Shown here piece by piece: positions 27,845 to 36,720 of a stretch of 64,000 nucleotides of DNA. The stretch lies in the NCBI GenBank assembly GCA_964404165.1, contig CAYOIZ010000029.1, positions 1-64,000 of the forward strand, read 5' to 3'. Under the pieces are notes generated by a model. That model made no database searches and was not told where the DNA came from. It saw only the letters and a program-made list of their open reading frames with translations. How positions within the stretch are numbered: the stretch's first letter is position 1; every line of letters begins with the position of its first letter. This DNA comes from DASYLJ01 sp964404165 (GTDB taxonomy: Bacteria; Desulfobacterota; Binatia; DP-6). The position numbers and the translations under genes are program-made.

Positions 27845-28237
27845 ATGCTGACGGGTCGCTGTCTCTGCGGAACGGTGCGCTACGAGGTGGCGGGCGGGAT
27901 CGGTCCCATCGCCTGCTGTCACTGCGCCGAATGCCGGCGCGCCAGTGGCGCCGCCTTCGCGTCCAACGCCAACGTCGTGCGCGCCGAGCATCGCTTCACG
28001 CAGGGCGCCGAGGCCGTCGTCGAGTACGAGTCGTCGCCGGGGAAGGTGCGTGCCTTCTGCGGGCGGTGCGGCTCACCGATGTACAGCCGCACCACGAAGG
28101 AACCCGACGTCCTCCGCATCCGTCTCGGCACGCTCGATCAGGATCCGGGCGGCCGCGTGCGCCTGCACGTGTGGACCGCGGAGAAGGCGCCGTGGTGGGA
28201 GATCACCGACGATCTCCCACAGATCGAGAAGCTCTAG
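27845..28237 (+). CDS. GFA family protein (Gfa-like/CENP-V zinc fold)
   Basis: 130 residues. The family's cysteine pattern is complete: GRCLCGTVRYEV, CCHCAECRRASGAAF and FCGRCGSPMYSR, which bind two zinc ions. The founding member was thought to accelerate the reaction of glutathione with formaldehyde, but most homologues are uncharacterised. It is a single gene whose end overlaps the convergent radical SAM gene by four bases. Confidence 0.9.
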   Translation: MLTGRCLCGTVRYEVAGGIGPIACCHCAECRRASGAAFASNANVVRAEHRFTQGAEAVVEYESSPGKVRAFCGRCGSPMYSRTTKEPDVLRIRLGTLDQDPGGRVRLHVWTAEKAPWWEITDDLPQIEKL

Positions 28238-29577
28238 CGCGCGCGCGGCGCCAGCGCCGCCGCCTGCCGCTCGGCCAACCATGCCTGCGTGCGCGGCGGG
28301 TAGAAGGCCAGCGTCACGAGATCGTGCACCAGCTTGCCGGTGTCGGTCAGCACGATCGTGGTGCCCGCGTCGGCGAGCAGATCGGCGGCGCGCAGGCGCT
28401 CGATGACGGGGCCGAACTCCGCCTCGATCGGCATGCCGAAGGCCGAGATCCATGCGGAGCGATCCAACGGCTGTCCGTCACCGAGCGATTGGCCGAGGAA
28501 CCGGATGCGGCGATCCTGCGCGTCGAGGTCGAACACCTCCGCCACGGGGCTCTCGTCCCGTTCCACCTGCCCGCGCCAGGCGTCGAGATCGGCGTAGTTG
28601 CGATAGACCGTCGCATCGAGGCGTGAGCGGGCGCTCGGTCCGGCGCCGAACTGGTCGCCGGTGCTGCCGGTGTCGTCGACGGGTGGCGCCGTGGGTCGCG
28701 GCGCCTGCCCGCCGTCGGGCCGGACGAACGTGTGCCAGCGCGTCTGCAGGAGGCCGAGCGCATCGGCGGTCTGCTTCACGTGGAGACGCCAGTGCAGCTT
28801 GCGCGACAGGTCGAGGCGCTCCGCGGGCGCCAGCGCGCGCGCCACCGGCGTCCGCTCGTTCACGCGCAGCCCGTAGGTCGTGACGGCGTCGACCCCCGTC
28901 GCCACCACCGCGCCGAACGCGTCGGCGAAGCTCGCTTCGGTCTGGCCGGGCAGCCCGTAGATCAGGTCGACGTTCACGACGAACCCCTGCGCGACCAGCA
29001 TGCGCAGCACCTCGAGCGCGCGTGCCGGTGCGTGGCGACGATGCACCCGGTCGAGCTCGCCGGCGTCGAGGCTCTGGACCCCCACGCTGACGCGCCCGAC
29101 GCCGCGCGCCCGCAGGACCGACACGTGCTCGGGCGTCAGCGACTCGGGCGATCCCTCGACGCACCAGCGTGCGCCCGGCACGGGCGTGGTGCGCTCGAGC
29201 ACGGCGCCGAGGACGCGGTCGAGGAGCGGCGCCGGCAGCGCCGTTGGCGTGCCGCCGCCGAGGTAGAGGTGCCGCAGGCGCGTGCCGGCGGGGATCCAGG
29301 CCAGCTCGCGCGCCACCGCGTCGACGTACCGCGCCTTCGTCGCCACGTCGTCGCCGACGCGCTTGGCGTAGAAGCAGAAGGTGCAGGCGTAGTTGCAGAA
29401 CGGCACGTGCACGTAGACCGCGAGCGGATCGTCGCTGCGGCGCGCCCGTCCCGTTCCCGCCGCGGTCCGGAACGCGGGCGCCGCCATCGGATAGATGTGC
29501 GGCGGCGCGTACGGGACGTGGAGGGCACCGGCGAGCGCGTCGGCGATGCGGTCGACGGTGGCGGTATCGAACGTCAT
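28234..29577 (-). CDS. HemN/HemW-like radical SAM protein
   Basis: 447 residues from an ATG overlapping the glycosyltransferase stop. The [4Fe-4S] motif C-x3-C-x2-C is in VPFCNYACTFCFYAK (about 77-85), followed by LYLGGGTPTALP and VEGSPESLTPEH, both hallmarks of the coproporphyrinogen-dehydrogenase-like branch. The C-terminal HemN-like domain is present but divergent. It is unlikely to be the main heme enzyme: it is coupled to a glycosyltransferase, and HemN-like family members also act as heme chaperones, methyltransferases or cyclopropanases. Confidence 0.8.
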   Translation of the reverse strand: MTFDTATVDRIADALAGALHVPYAPPHIYPMAAPAFRTAAGTGRARRSDDPLAVYVHVPFCNYACTFCFYAKRVGDDVATKARYVDAVARELAWIPAGTRLRHLYLGGGTPTALPAPLLDRVLGAVLERTTPVPGARWCVEGSPESLTPEHVSVLRARGVGRVSVGVQSLDAGELDRVHRRHAPARALEVLRMLVAQGFVVNVDLIYGLPGQTEASFADAFGAVVATGVDAVTTYGLRVNERTPVARALAPAERLDLSRKLHWRLHVKQTADALGLLQTRWHTFVRPDGGQAPRPTAPPVDDTGSTGDQFGAGPSARSRLDATVYRNYADLDAWRGQVERDESPVAEVFDLDAQDRRIRFLGQSLGDGQPLDRSAWISAFGMPIEAEFGPVIERLRAADLLADAGTTIVLTDTGKLVHDLVTLAFYPPRTQAWLAERQAAALAPRAR

Positions 29578-30680
29578 GCGGCTCCCCGGTCGGTGCAGAG
29601 ATGGGCGATCTCGGCCGCGATGTCGTCGACGCCGTTCGCCCCGAGCTCGGTGAAGAAGGCGCGCTGTCGATCGGCGAGGCCATGGCGATCGGCATGACGC
29701 ACGGCCGCGAGATGCGCGCGCAGGTCGCTCCGCATGGCCGGGTCGCGCAGTCGGGTACGGATCACGGCGCGGACGCGCTCGGCGCGACCGTCCTCGGGCA
29801 TGTTCGGCGTGATCGCACCCGGCGCATGGTCGGCCCAGTGGATGGCGCCGGGGGCCAGCCCGTGCGCGCGCAGGGCGTCGAGGATCCGCCACTGGCTGTA
29901 GGAGAACGGCGGCAGGAACACGGTTGGCACCCCGAGCTGGAAGCACTCGAGCGTGGTGGTGAGCCCCGGTGCGGCGAGCACCATGGCCGCGGACGCGAGC
30001 AGCGCCGCGGCGTCGGCGGGTGCCAGCGACACGAACGTCAGACCACGGCCGGCGTGTCGCGCGGCGAGGCGTTCCCGCGACCGCTCGCTGGACATGCACG
30101 TGGCGCCGTCGGCGAAGTCGGCCACCAACCCGCTGTCGACCGCGGCGTCGACGATCAGATCGAGCCACGCCTGGTCGTCGTCGCCGTCGCCGAGCGGCGA
30201 GGACGCCCCGCCGAGGGCCACCACGAGTCGCCGTGCACGCATCGTCCGGACCGGGCGCGACACCAGGGGGCCCACGACCGACGCCAGCCCCGCGGCACGC
30301 CCGCGTACGCCGATGAAGTCCTGCGCCCAGTAGCGCGTCGCGGCGCGGAAGACCGGGGGCACGTGGTCGCGCATCCAGAGGAGGCTGTCGGCGACGAAGG
30401 TGCGGCGGCCGCTCGCCTGCGCGGTGCGCAGGTGATCGCGCTCCATCATCGACAACAACCCGGTGCCGGCCGTGATCACCGCGCGGGCACGGTGCGAGTC
30501 GACGCTGGCCGCGACCACGTCGTCGAAGGCGTCGCTGCGTCCCGCCGCTTCGAGCGCGCTCCCCTCGCCCAGAAACACCGTGCGCACGCCGCGCGGTCGG
30601 AGCGCATCGGCGACCGCGACGAGCTTCGTGGCCGGGCCATAGCCGATGGGTGCCGCGCAGCAGACGAGGGTGGCCGCCAC
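29574..30680 (-). CDS. glycosyltransferase, GT-B fold (MurG/GtfB-like)
   Basis: 368 residues. The N-terminal glycine-rich loop APIGYGPATKLVAVADALRPRGVRTVFLGEG and the late donor-binding segment MVLAAPGLTTTLECFQLGVPTVFLPPFSYSQW fit GT1/GT28-type glycosyltransferases that take nucleotide sugars. There is no signal or membrane segment, so it acts in the cytosol. It is the first gene of a two-gene minus-strand unit with the radical SAM gene, divergent from the PP-loop/methyltransferase pair across 133 bases (30681-30813) that hold no other feature. Confidence 0.7.
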   Translation of the reverse strand: MAATLVCCAAPIGYGPATKLVAVADALRPRGVRTVFLGEGSALEAAGRSDAFDDVVAASVDSHRARAVITAGTGLLSMMERDHLRTAQASGRRTFVADSLLWMRDHVPPVFRAATRYWAQDFIGVRGRAAGLASVVGPLVSRPVRTMRARRLVVALGGASSPLGDGDDDQAWLDLIVDAAVDSGLVADFADGATCMSSERSRERLAARHAGRGLTFVSLAPADAAALLASAAMVLAAPGLTTTLECFQLGVPTVFLPPFSYSQWRILDALRAHGLAPGAIHWADHAPGAITPNMPEDGRAERVRAVIRTRLRDPAMRSDLRAHLAAVRHADRHGLADRQRAFFTELGANGVDDIAAEIAHLCTDRGAA

Positions 30681-30813
30681 CGGCTCAGGCCGCAGCCCGC
30701 GTTCGGGGCATGGCTGCGACCCCGCGGAGGAGCGACACCGTCATGCGATCCACCTGCGCTCCATCGACACGCGCGGGTTCTAGCGGTGGCGATGGTGCGC
30801 GGTCAAGAAATCC

Positions 30814-32679
30814 ATGCCGACGAGCCCTGCGCCGGTTGACTCCGGACTGCTCGCACTCCTATGCCGCGTGACGATGATCGTGCGGCGGCCGCGTGTGGAG
30901 CTCGTGGGGGATCGTGCCCGCCTCATGGTCCGCGTCGAGAGCGAGGCGGGCGCCTTCGATCCCTGCACGGTGACGATCGCCGTACCGCGCCCGCAGGCTG
31001 CATGGCTCGACACCTCGGGCACGCCGTGGGTTCCGACCTGCCTGCTGCTGGCGGCGACGCTGCGCGAGCCGCTGCGCATCGAGGCGCCGGTGTCGCCGCG
31101 GCTCCTGGCCGCCGCGTCGCGGGCCGCGGCGCTGTTCGCGTGCTGGTGGAACCTGGACCCGGTGGCGATCGAGGCGGAGGCACTGACGGGCGACGCGCCC
31201 GAGGCGGGCGGCGAGACCGTCTGCTGTTTCACGCGCGGCGTCGACTCGTGGTTCTCCGTCCTCGACGGGACGATGCGCGGCGGATCGCCACGGCCGACGC
31301 GGCTGCTCTACGTGCCGGACCTCGATCGGCACTACTCGCCCCCGCGCCGGCGCGAGGCCCTGCGCCGGACGGCGGAGGCGGCGGAGCGGCTCGGCCTGCC
31401 GCTCCTCGTCGTCGAGCACGACGGCCGCGACCTGCTCGATCGCTTCGTCACGTGGGACGACGCCCACGGCGGTGCGCTCGCCGGTGTCGGGCTCGCGCTC
31501 GGCCATGGCGTGGCGACCTTCGTGATCCCGGCCAGCTACGATCTGGCGCACCTGGCGCCGCACGGCAGCCATCCCGATCTCGATCCGCTCTGGTCGACGG
31601 AGCGCACGACCGTCGTCCATCACGGGGCCGAGGTGGGGCGCACCGCGAAGGTGCGCGCGCTCGCCGACGTCCCACTCGCCCTCCGCCGTCTCAAGGTGTG
31701 CTGGAGCGCCGACCTCGACGACAACTGCGGGCGATGCCGCAAGTGCCTGCGGACGATGCTGCAGCTCGCCCTCGCCGGTGCGCTCGAGCGGACCGACGTC
31801 TTCGCGGCGCCGCTCAGCCTCGATGCGTTCGTGGCCCTGCCGCCGCCGCATCGCGACCGGCGTCGCATGCTCGCCGCCGAGCTCTACGACGCGATGCCGG
31901 ACGATGCCGCGTGGGCCGAGTGGAAGGAGGCGCTGCGTGCGCGCCTGTCGTGGTGGCATCCCGCGGCGCCGGCGCGTCCGGCCGTTCCCGATGGCATGGA
32001 CGTCGTCGTCGAGGCCCCGCCGGGGACGGCGCTGGAGCTCGCGGCGCCGATGGCGCGGAGCGTGCTGCCCGGCGCCATCGTGCCGCGCGACGACGGCGCA
32101 GCGGATCGCCCGGACGTCGGCCGGCTCGAGGTCACGTGGGTGCGTCCGGCGCGCGGACGCCGCGCGCTTCCCTGGCGGCCGACGGTGCATGCGCGCGAAG
32201 CGTTGCTGGCGGCGTGTCGCGACGCCGAGCCGCGACCCGTGGCGTGGTGCCTGCTCGAGCCGGCGACACCGGGAAGCGCCGCGCTGGCGTCCGACCTGAC
32301 CGCCGCCTGGGGCCCCGGCATCGTCTGGACGGCGCCCACCGTGGGTAGCGCGCACCAGGCCGCGGCGGCGATCCAGCGTCGGTCGAGCGTGCGCGCATGG
32401 CGTGGCGATGCGACCGGACTCGATCCGTTTCGCGTCCTCGAGGCGCTCCGCCACGGATGCCTGCCGCTCCAGTGCGTGGACGACGACGAGTACGACGTCC
32501 TCGTGCCCGAGCTGCCGCGCGGGCTCGAGGCCTTCGTCGTGTCTTCCAGCGATCTCGCGCCGCTCCCGCCAGGCACGCGCGCAGCGCGTCTCGCGCGCGG
32601 CCTCTCGGTCGTGCTCGCGGGCTCGCTCGAGCGCGACGTCCACCACGCCCTCGCGGCCCTGGCCCCGGTCGGCCCATGA
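30814..32679 (+). CDS. QueC-like PP-loop protein C with glycosyltransferase-like C-terminus
   Basis: 621 residues. The first 390 are a third member of the PP-loop family seen at 19556 and 20779. Its loop reads VCCFTRGVDSWFSVLDG, with Thr-Arg where SGG is usual but the Asp-Ser kept, and it retains the zinc cysteines (VCWSADLDDNCGRCRKCLRTML). The last 230 residues end in LDPFRVLEALRHGCLPLQCVDDDEYD, like the sugar-binding end of CgeB/exostosin-type glycosyltransferases. The methyltransferase ATG overlaps its stop. The fusion suggests the PP-loop reaction modifies a glycan. Confidence 0.65.
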   Translation: MPTSPAPVDSGLLALLCRVTMIVRRPRVELVGDRARLMVRVESEAGAFDPCTVTIAVPRPQAAWLDTSGTPWVPTCLLLAATLREPLRIEAPVSPRLLAAASRAAALFACWWNLDPVAIEAEALTGDAPEAGGETVCCFTRGVDSWFSVLDGTMRGGSPRPTRLLYVPDLDRHYSPPRRREALRRTAEAAERLGLPLLVVEHDGRDLLDRFVTWDDAHGGALAGVGLALGHGVATFVIPASYDLAHLAPHGSHPDLDPLWSTERTTVVHHGAEVGRTAKVRALADVPLALRRLKVCWSADLDDNCGRCRKCLRTMLQLALAGALERTDVFAAPLSLDAFVALPPPHRDRRRMLAAELYDAMPDDAAWAEWKEALRARLSWWHPAAPARPAVPDGMDVVVEAPPGTALELAAPMARSVLPGAIVPRDDGAADRPDVGRLEVTWVRPARGRRALPWRPTVHAREALLAACRDAEPRPVAWCLLEPATPGSAALASDLTAAWGPGIVWTAPTVGSAHQAAAAIQRRSSVRAWRGDATGLDPFRVLEALRHGCLPLQCVDDDEYDVLVPELPRGLEAFVVSSSDLAPLPPGTRAARLARGLSVVLAGSLERDVHHALAALAPVGP

Positions 32680-33308
32680 ACCGGTGGATTGCCGACCTGC
32701 TGGCGGATCCGGCGCTGCTGCGCATGGGCCATCTCCAGCGCGCCGAGGACGGCAACCTCGGCCTCGGGTGGCTCTACTACGCCCTGGCGCGCGCGCTGCG
32801 CCCGACGACCGTGGTGGTGATCGGCTCGTGGCGCGGATTCGTGCCGCTGGTGCTGGGGAAGGCGCTGGCCGACAACCTCGAAGGCGGCACCGTGTGGTTC
32901 GTCGACCCGTCGCTGGCGGACGACTTCTGGGCCGACGCCGACGCCGTCGACCGGCACTTCGCCCGCTTCGGGGTCGGAAACGTGCGACACCTCCGCATGA
33001 CGACGCAGGAACTCGTGGCCAGCGCGACGTATGCGTCGCTGCCGCAGCCCGGGATGGTCTTCATCGACGGCCTGCACACCGCCGAGCAGGCGCGCTTCGA
33101 CTGGGAGGCCTTCTTCCCCCGTCTCGCGCCCGGTGCCGTCGTCTGCTTCCACGACAGCAGCAACGAGAAGACCTCGAAGATGTACGGGCCGGAGCGGGCC
33201 TATCGCTGCAACGTCGGTGAGTTTCTCGCGACGCTCCGGGAGCGTGCGGACCTGCAGGTCTTCGATCTGCCGCTCGGTCCCGGCCTCACCCTGGTGCGGC
33301 GTCTCTAG
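32676..33308 (+). CDS. class I SAM methyltransferase (Methyltransf_24 type)
   Basis: 210 residues. The SAM-binding strand is TTVVVIGSWRGFVPLVLGKAL (near 45), then the acidic VWFVDPS, and a catalytic region MVFIDGLHTAEQARFDWEAF with VCFHDSS. This order is typical of O-methyltransferases acting on sugars or antibiotic precursors. The ATG overlaps the PP-loop C stop (ATGA), so the two are coupled. The end overlaps the convergent epimerase gene. Confidence 0.8.
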   Translation: MNRWIADLLADPALLRMGHLQRAEDGNLGLGWLYYALARALRPTTVVVIGSWRGFVPLVLGKALADNLEGGTVWFVDPSLADDFWADADAVDRHFARFGVGNVRHLRMTTQELVASATYASLPQPGMVFIDGLHTAEQARFDWEAFFPRLAPGAVVCFHDSSNEKTSKMYGPERAYRCNVGEFLATLRERADLQVFDLPLGPGLTLVRRL

Positions 33309-34276
33309 AGCCGCACGTCCTTGAGCCAGCTCTTGTTGGCCTTGTACCAGTCGACGCACTGGGCGAGGCCCTCGTCGATGCCGATCCGGGGCGTCCATCC
33401 GAGGAGTCGCTCGGCCTTGCTGATGTCGGCCCAGGTCTCCTTGATGTCGGCGATGTGGAACGGCTTGTGGTCGTACTTGGCCTTCTTGCCGAGGAGCTTC
33501 TCGAGCTTGTCGATGATGACGGTGAGCGCGATCGGGTTGCGGCCGCCGCCGAGGTTCACGATCTCGTAGCCGACGGGCTTCAGCGCCGCGATCGTGCCGC
33601 GCGCGATGTCGTCGACGTGCGTGAAGTCGCGCGACTGCGAGCCGTCGCCGAAGAGCTCCATCGGCGTCTCCTCGTCGATCCACTTGATGAACCGGAAGAT
33701 GCACATGTCGGGACGCCCGGCGGGTCCGAACACGGTGAAGTAGCGCACGATGGTCGCGTCGATCTCGTAGAGGTGATGGAACGCGTAGGTCATCGCCTCG
33801 GCCGCCTTCTTCGACGCCGCGTAGGGCGAGATCGGCGTGTTCACCGGCAGGTCCTCGGTGAACGGCATCGGCTGCCCGGCGTAGAGCGACGACGTCGACG
33901 CCAGCACCAGCTTCTTGACGTCGTGCTTCCGCATCAGCTCGAGCAGGTTGAGCGTGCCCACCGTGTTCGTCGAGACGTAGACGTGCGGGTTCTCCATCGA
34001 GTAGCGCACGCCGGCGCGGGCGGCGAGGTTCAGGACGGCGTCGAACTTGTGCTTCACGAACAGCTTCTCGAGCGGGGCCATCTGCTCGATGTCGAGCTCG
34101 TGGAAGCTGAAATTCTGCTGCCCACGGAGCTGCTCCTGGCGGTGCAGCTTGATGCGGACGTCGTAGTAGTCGTTCAGGTTGTCCACGCCGACGACGGTGT
34201 GGCCGGCATCGAGCAGGAGCTGGGCGGTGCGGGAGGCGATGAAGCCGGCGGTGCCGGTCACGAGGTAGGTGGACAT
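33305..34276 (-). CDS. NAD-dependent sugar epimerase, UDP-glucuronate 4-epimerase-like
   Basis: 323 residues, extended-SDR fold. The NAD loop is VTGTAGFIASRTAQLL, with Ala in place of the last Gly of GFIG. The catalytic pair is in YAASKKAAEAMTY, after LASTSSLY. The insert HRQEQLRGQQNFSFHELDI resembles UDP-glucuronate 4-epimerases (KLHR-x-x-QL block). The product would be a nucleotide sugar feeding the glycan genes around it. It is followed leftward by the convergent methyltransferase and separated from the PaiB gene by 32 bases. Confidence 0.85.
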   Translation of the reverse strand: MSTYLVTGTAGFIASRTAQLLLDAGHTVVGVDNLNDYYDVRIKLHRQEQLRGQQNFSFHELDIEQMAPLEKLFVKHKFDAVLNLAARAGVRYSMENPHVYVSTNTVGTLNLLELMRKHDVKKLVLASTSSLYAGQPMPFTEDLPVNTPISPYAASKKAAEAMTYAFHHLYEIDATIVRYFTVFGPAGRPDMCIFRFIKWIDEETPMELFGDGSQSRDFTHVDDIARGTIAALKPVGYEIVNLGGGRNPIALTVIIDKLEKLLGKKAKYDHKPFHIADIKETWADISKAERLLGWTPRIGIDEGLAQCVDWYKANKSWLKDVRL

Positions 34277-34308
34277 TCAGGGCACGGTAGAGCCTTCAGG
34301 AGCCGTAT

Positions 34309-34947
34309 TCAAACACCACGCCGTCGGGCCGCCGTGGCCTCCGCGAGCGCGGCCGACGCGGGGTCGCCGCGCTCCCGGAGCCCGTCGATCGTTCCCAGGA
34401 CGTCGGCCTCCGGACGGTTCTGGCCGAGCTTCCACTTCCCCTCGAGCCGGTGCACCGGAATCTCGACGCCGACGATGCCGCGCAGCATCTGGGCGAGGAA
34501 CGTCTCGGGCGCGTCGGTCACGCGCCACGGCTCGGCGCTGGCCTGCTCGTGGCGGTCGGTCAGTCGCGTCACCAACGCCCGCAGCCAGTCGACGTCGTCG
34601 ACGAGGCGGAGCGGGCCGGCGGCGTGCACGGCGACGTAGTTCCACGTCGGCACCACCTTGCCGTGCTCGCGCTTCGACGGGTACCAGGACGGCGACACGT
34701 AGGCCTGGGGACCGAGGAAGATCGCCAGCGCGTCGCCGCTCGCGTCGACCTTCGCATGCGGGTTCGGTCGCGCGAAATGGCCCGTCAGCGTACCGAACGG
34801 CGCCGGCTCGGGATCCCAGAGCAGCGGCAGGTGCGTCGCCAGCAGGCCGTCGGTGGTGTTCGACACCAGCGTGGCGAACGGATGGTCGTGCATGAACGCG
34901 GCGAGGACGTCGACGCGGTCTTCCGCGAAGTGGCGAGGGACGTACAT
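34309..34947 (-). CDS. paiB: PaiB family FMN-binding protein
   Basis: 212 residues. The ATG giving MYVPRHFAEDRVDVL is chosen because family members begin this way; an upstream GTG would add three residues. Further family blocks are MHDHPFATLVSN, GHFARPNPHAK, YVSPSWYPSKREHGKVVPTWNYVAVH and the C-terminal GIEIP-like VGVEIPVHRLEGKWKLGQNR. The fold is a split-barrel flavin-binding protein. The name "negative regulator" comes from Bacillus PaiB, and a regulatory role here is unproven. It is divergent from the DUF4185-like gene. Confidence 0.9.
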   Translation of the reverse strand: MYVPRHFAEDRVDVLAAFMHDHPFATLVSNTTDGLLATHLPLLWDPEPAPFGTLTGHFARPNPHAKVDASGDALAIFLGPQAYVSPSWYPSKREHGKVVPTWNYVAVHAAGPLRLVDDVDWLRALVTRLTDRHEQASAEPWRVTDAPETFLAQMLRGIVGVEIPVHRLEGKWKLGQNRPEADVLGTIDGLRERGDPASAALAEATAARRRGV

Positions 34948-35036
34948 GAGCGCCACGGCTAGGCGTGGGAGCGTGTTGGGTCAAGGCGTCGAATTTCTTC
35001 TTGGCGAGCCAGCAGGTGATGGCGTAGAGCCTGGGC

Positions 35037-36719
35037 ATGCGGACCTGGCTCCTGGTGGCGTTGCTGTCGGTCGCATCCGCCGGCGCGCAGACCGCGCAGT
35101 CGCCGGAGATCGTCGGCGCGCTGGTCGGACCGCTGGCGACGCCGGTCCAGCCCGCGCTGCACCTCTACGGCAACGATCTCGGCTGGACGTTCGAGCACGA
35201 CGGCCAGCTGCACATGCTCTTCGGCGACACCTGGCCGACCGCCGACTCGCTCTGCCACGGCGAGCCGCGGAACGACGACACGCAGGCGGTGCTGGCGCCG
35301 GAGCCCGTATCCGGCGTGCCGGCGCTGACGTTCCTCGCGCGGTCCGACGCACCCGACGAGTTCGCGCCCATGCTCGTCGAGCGCGACGGGGTCTCGATCC
35401 CGATGGCCTACGGTCAGGTGCCGCTCACCGGCTTCAGCGACGGGGCCGACGCGCACACCATCCTCGGCCGCGGCGAGTACGTGCGCTGCACCCGGCGCGC
35501 TCCCGGTGGACGGCCGTCCTGCAAGCCGCACCAGCACCTCGCGTGCACGCAGGACGTCGGCGAATGCCTGCCGGCGGCGTTCGAGATCCCGGCCCTGTGC
35601 GACCTCGCGACGGGCACCGGCTGTCTCCCCGGGACGACGTGCCAGGCGACGGAGGCCGGCTTCTGCGTCGACCCCGACACCTCCCAGAACGACGGCACGC
35701 GCGCGAGCCTGCCCTTCACCGTCGCCCACGATCAGGAGATGGCGGTGCAGGACACCGCGCGCCCCGGAACCTGGATCTCGATCGGACGCTTCGCGACGAA
35801 CAAGTTCGCCAACCTCACGGCACGCACGGTGCGCTGCTTCTCCGGCGGCTCGTGTGGCAGCGACTACACGACCGGGCACGGCGCGCTCCTCGTCTGGGGA
35901 CGTCCGGGCTTCACCGGGACGGCGACGCGTCAGGTGCAGGCGTACCTGATGGTGCACCGGCTGCCGATCCGTCGCGATCGCCATGGACGGATGCGCTGGC
36001 GGCCGCGCTTCTTCGCCGGCGTCCATCCGGTGACGGGCGAGCCGCTGTGGACGGGACGCGAGTCGGGGGCTGCGCCGATGGCGCTCGACGGCGTCGTCGG
36101 CGGCAGCCCGCACGAGGAGCAGCCCATCGTCTCGCAGGTGGCGGTCAGCTGGGTGGGCGCGCCGGTGAACCGGTGGGTCATGATCTACAGCGGCGACCTG
36201 CCCGACTACGTGCTGCCCGATCCGGCCAGCGCGCGGCCGGGGCCGTCGCCCGGCGCGGTGCGCATCCGCTTCGCCGAGCACCCGTGGGGACCGTGGACGC
36301 CGCCCGCGCCGCATCTGCTGCCGGGAAGCCCGACGGTGGTCGGCGACCCGTACGGTCCGGGCGGCGTGCTCTTCCATCCGCTCTGCGTCGACCAGGGATC
36401 GGCGCGCTGTGCGCCCGGCGACCCGACGCGACCCCCCGACTACTTCATCCCCGGGTGTCCGTCGTTCGCGGCGTCGTTCGACGCCGGCCGCTTCTATGGC
36501 GCCAACATCATCGACGCCTACACGCGTCCGAGCGACGGCGGCGCCGACATCGTCTGGAACGTGTCGACGTGGAACCCGTACGGCGTGGTGCTCGCCCGCA
36601 CCCATCTCGACGCCACCCCGATCCCGACCGAGCCGCCGTCGTGTCCGAAGGCGGGCGTCGCACCGCGCTCGGGCCTCGGCGGCAAAGTGATGCGCTTCCG
36701 CTGGTGCGATCCGGGCTGA
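35037..36719 (+). CDS. secreted DUF4185-like five-bladed propeller protein
   Basis: 560 residues with an N-terminal signal peptide (TWLLVALLSVASAGAQ). The pattern NDLGWTFEHDGQLHMLFGDTWP near residue 47 and repeated motifs such as WISIGRFATNKFANL and HGALLVWGRPGFTG fit DUF4185 and related glycoside-hydrolase-like propellers. A cysteine-rich insertion (about 145-220; CTQDVGECLP, CLPGTTCQ, GFCVDPD) is unusual for the family. The function is unknown; an extracellular glycan-binding or hydrolytic role is plausible. The end abuts the convergent MacB-like operon with one base between. Confidence 0.6.
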   Translation: MRTWLLVALLSVASAGAQTAQSPEIVGALVGPLATPVQPALHLYGNDLGWTFEHDGQLHMLFGDTWPTADSLCHGEPRNDDTQAVLAPEPVSGVPALTFLARSDAPDEFAPMLVERDGVSIPMAYGQVPLTGFSDGADAHTILGRGEYVRCTRRAPGGRPSCKPHQHLACTQDVGECLPAAFEIPALCDLATGTGCLPGTTCQATEAGFCVDPDTSQNDGTRASLPFTVAHDQEMAVQDTARPGTWISIGRFATNKFANLTARTVRCFSGGSCGSDYTTGHGALLVWGRPGFTGTATRQVQAYLMVHRLPIRRDRHGRMRWRPRFFAGVHPVTGEPLWTGRESGAAPMALDGVVGGSPHEEQPIVSQVAVSWVGAPVNRWVMIYSGDLPDYVLPDPASARPGPSPGAVRIRFAEHPWGPWTPPAPHLLPGSPTVVGDPYGPGGVLFHPLCVDQGSARCAPGDPTRPPDYFIPGCPSFAASFDAGRFYGANIIDAYTRPSDGGADIVWNVSTWNPYGVVLARTHLDATPIPTEPPSCPKAGVAPRSGLGGKVMRFRWCDPG

Positions 36720-36720
36720 G

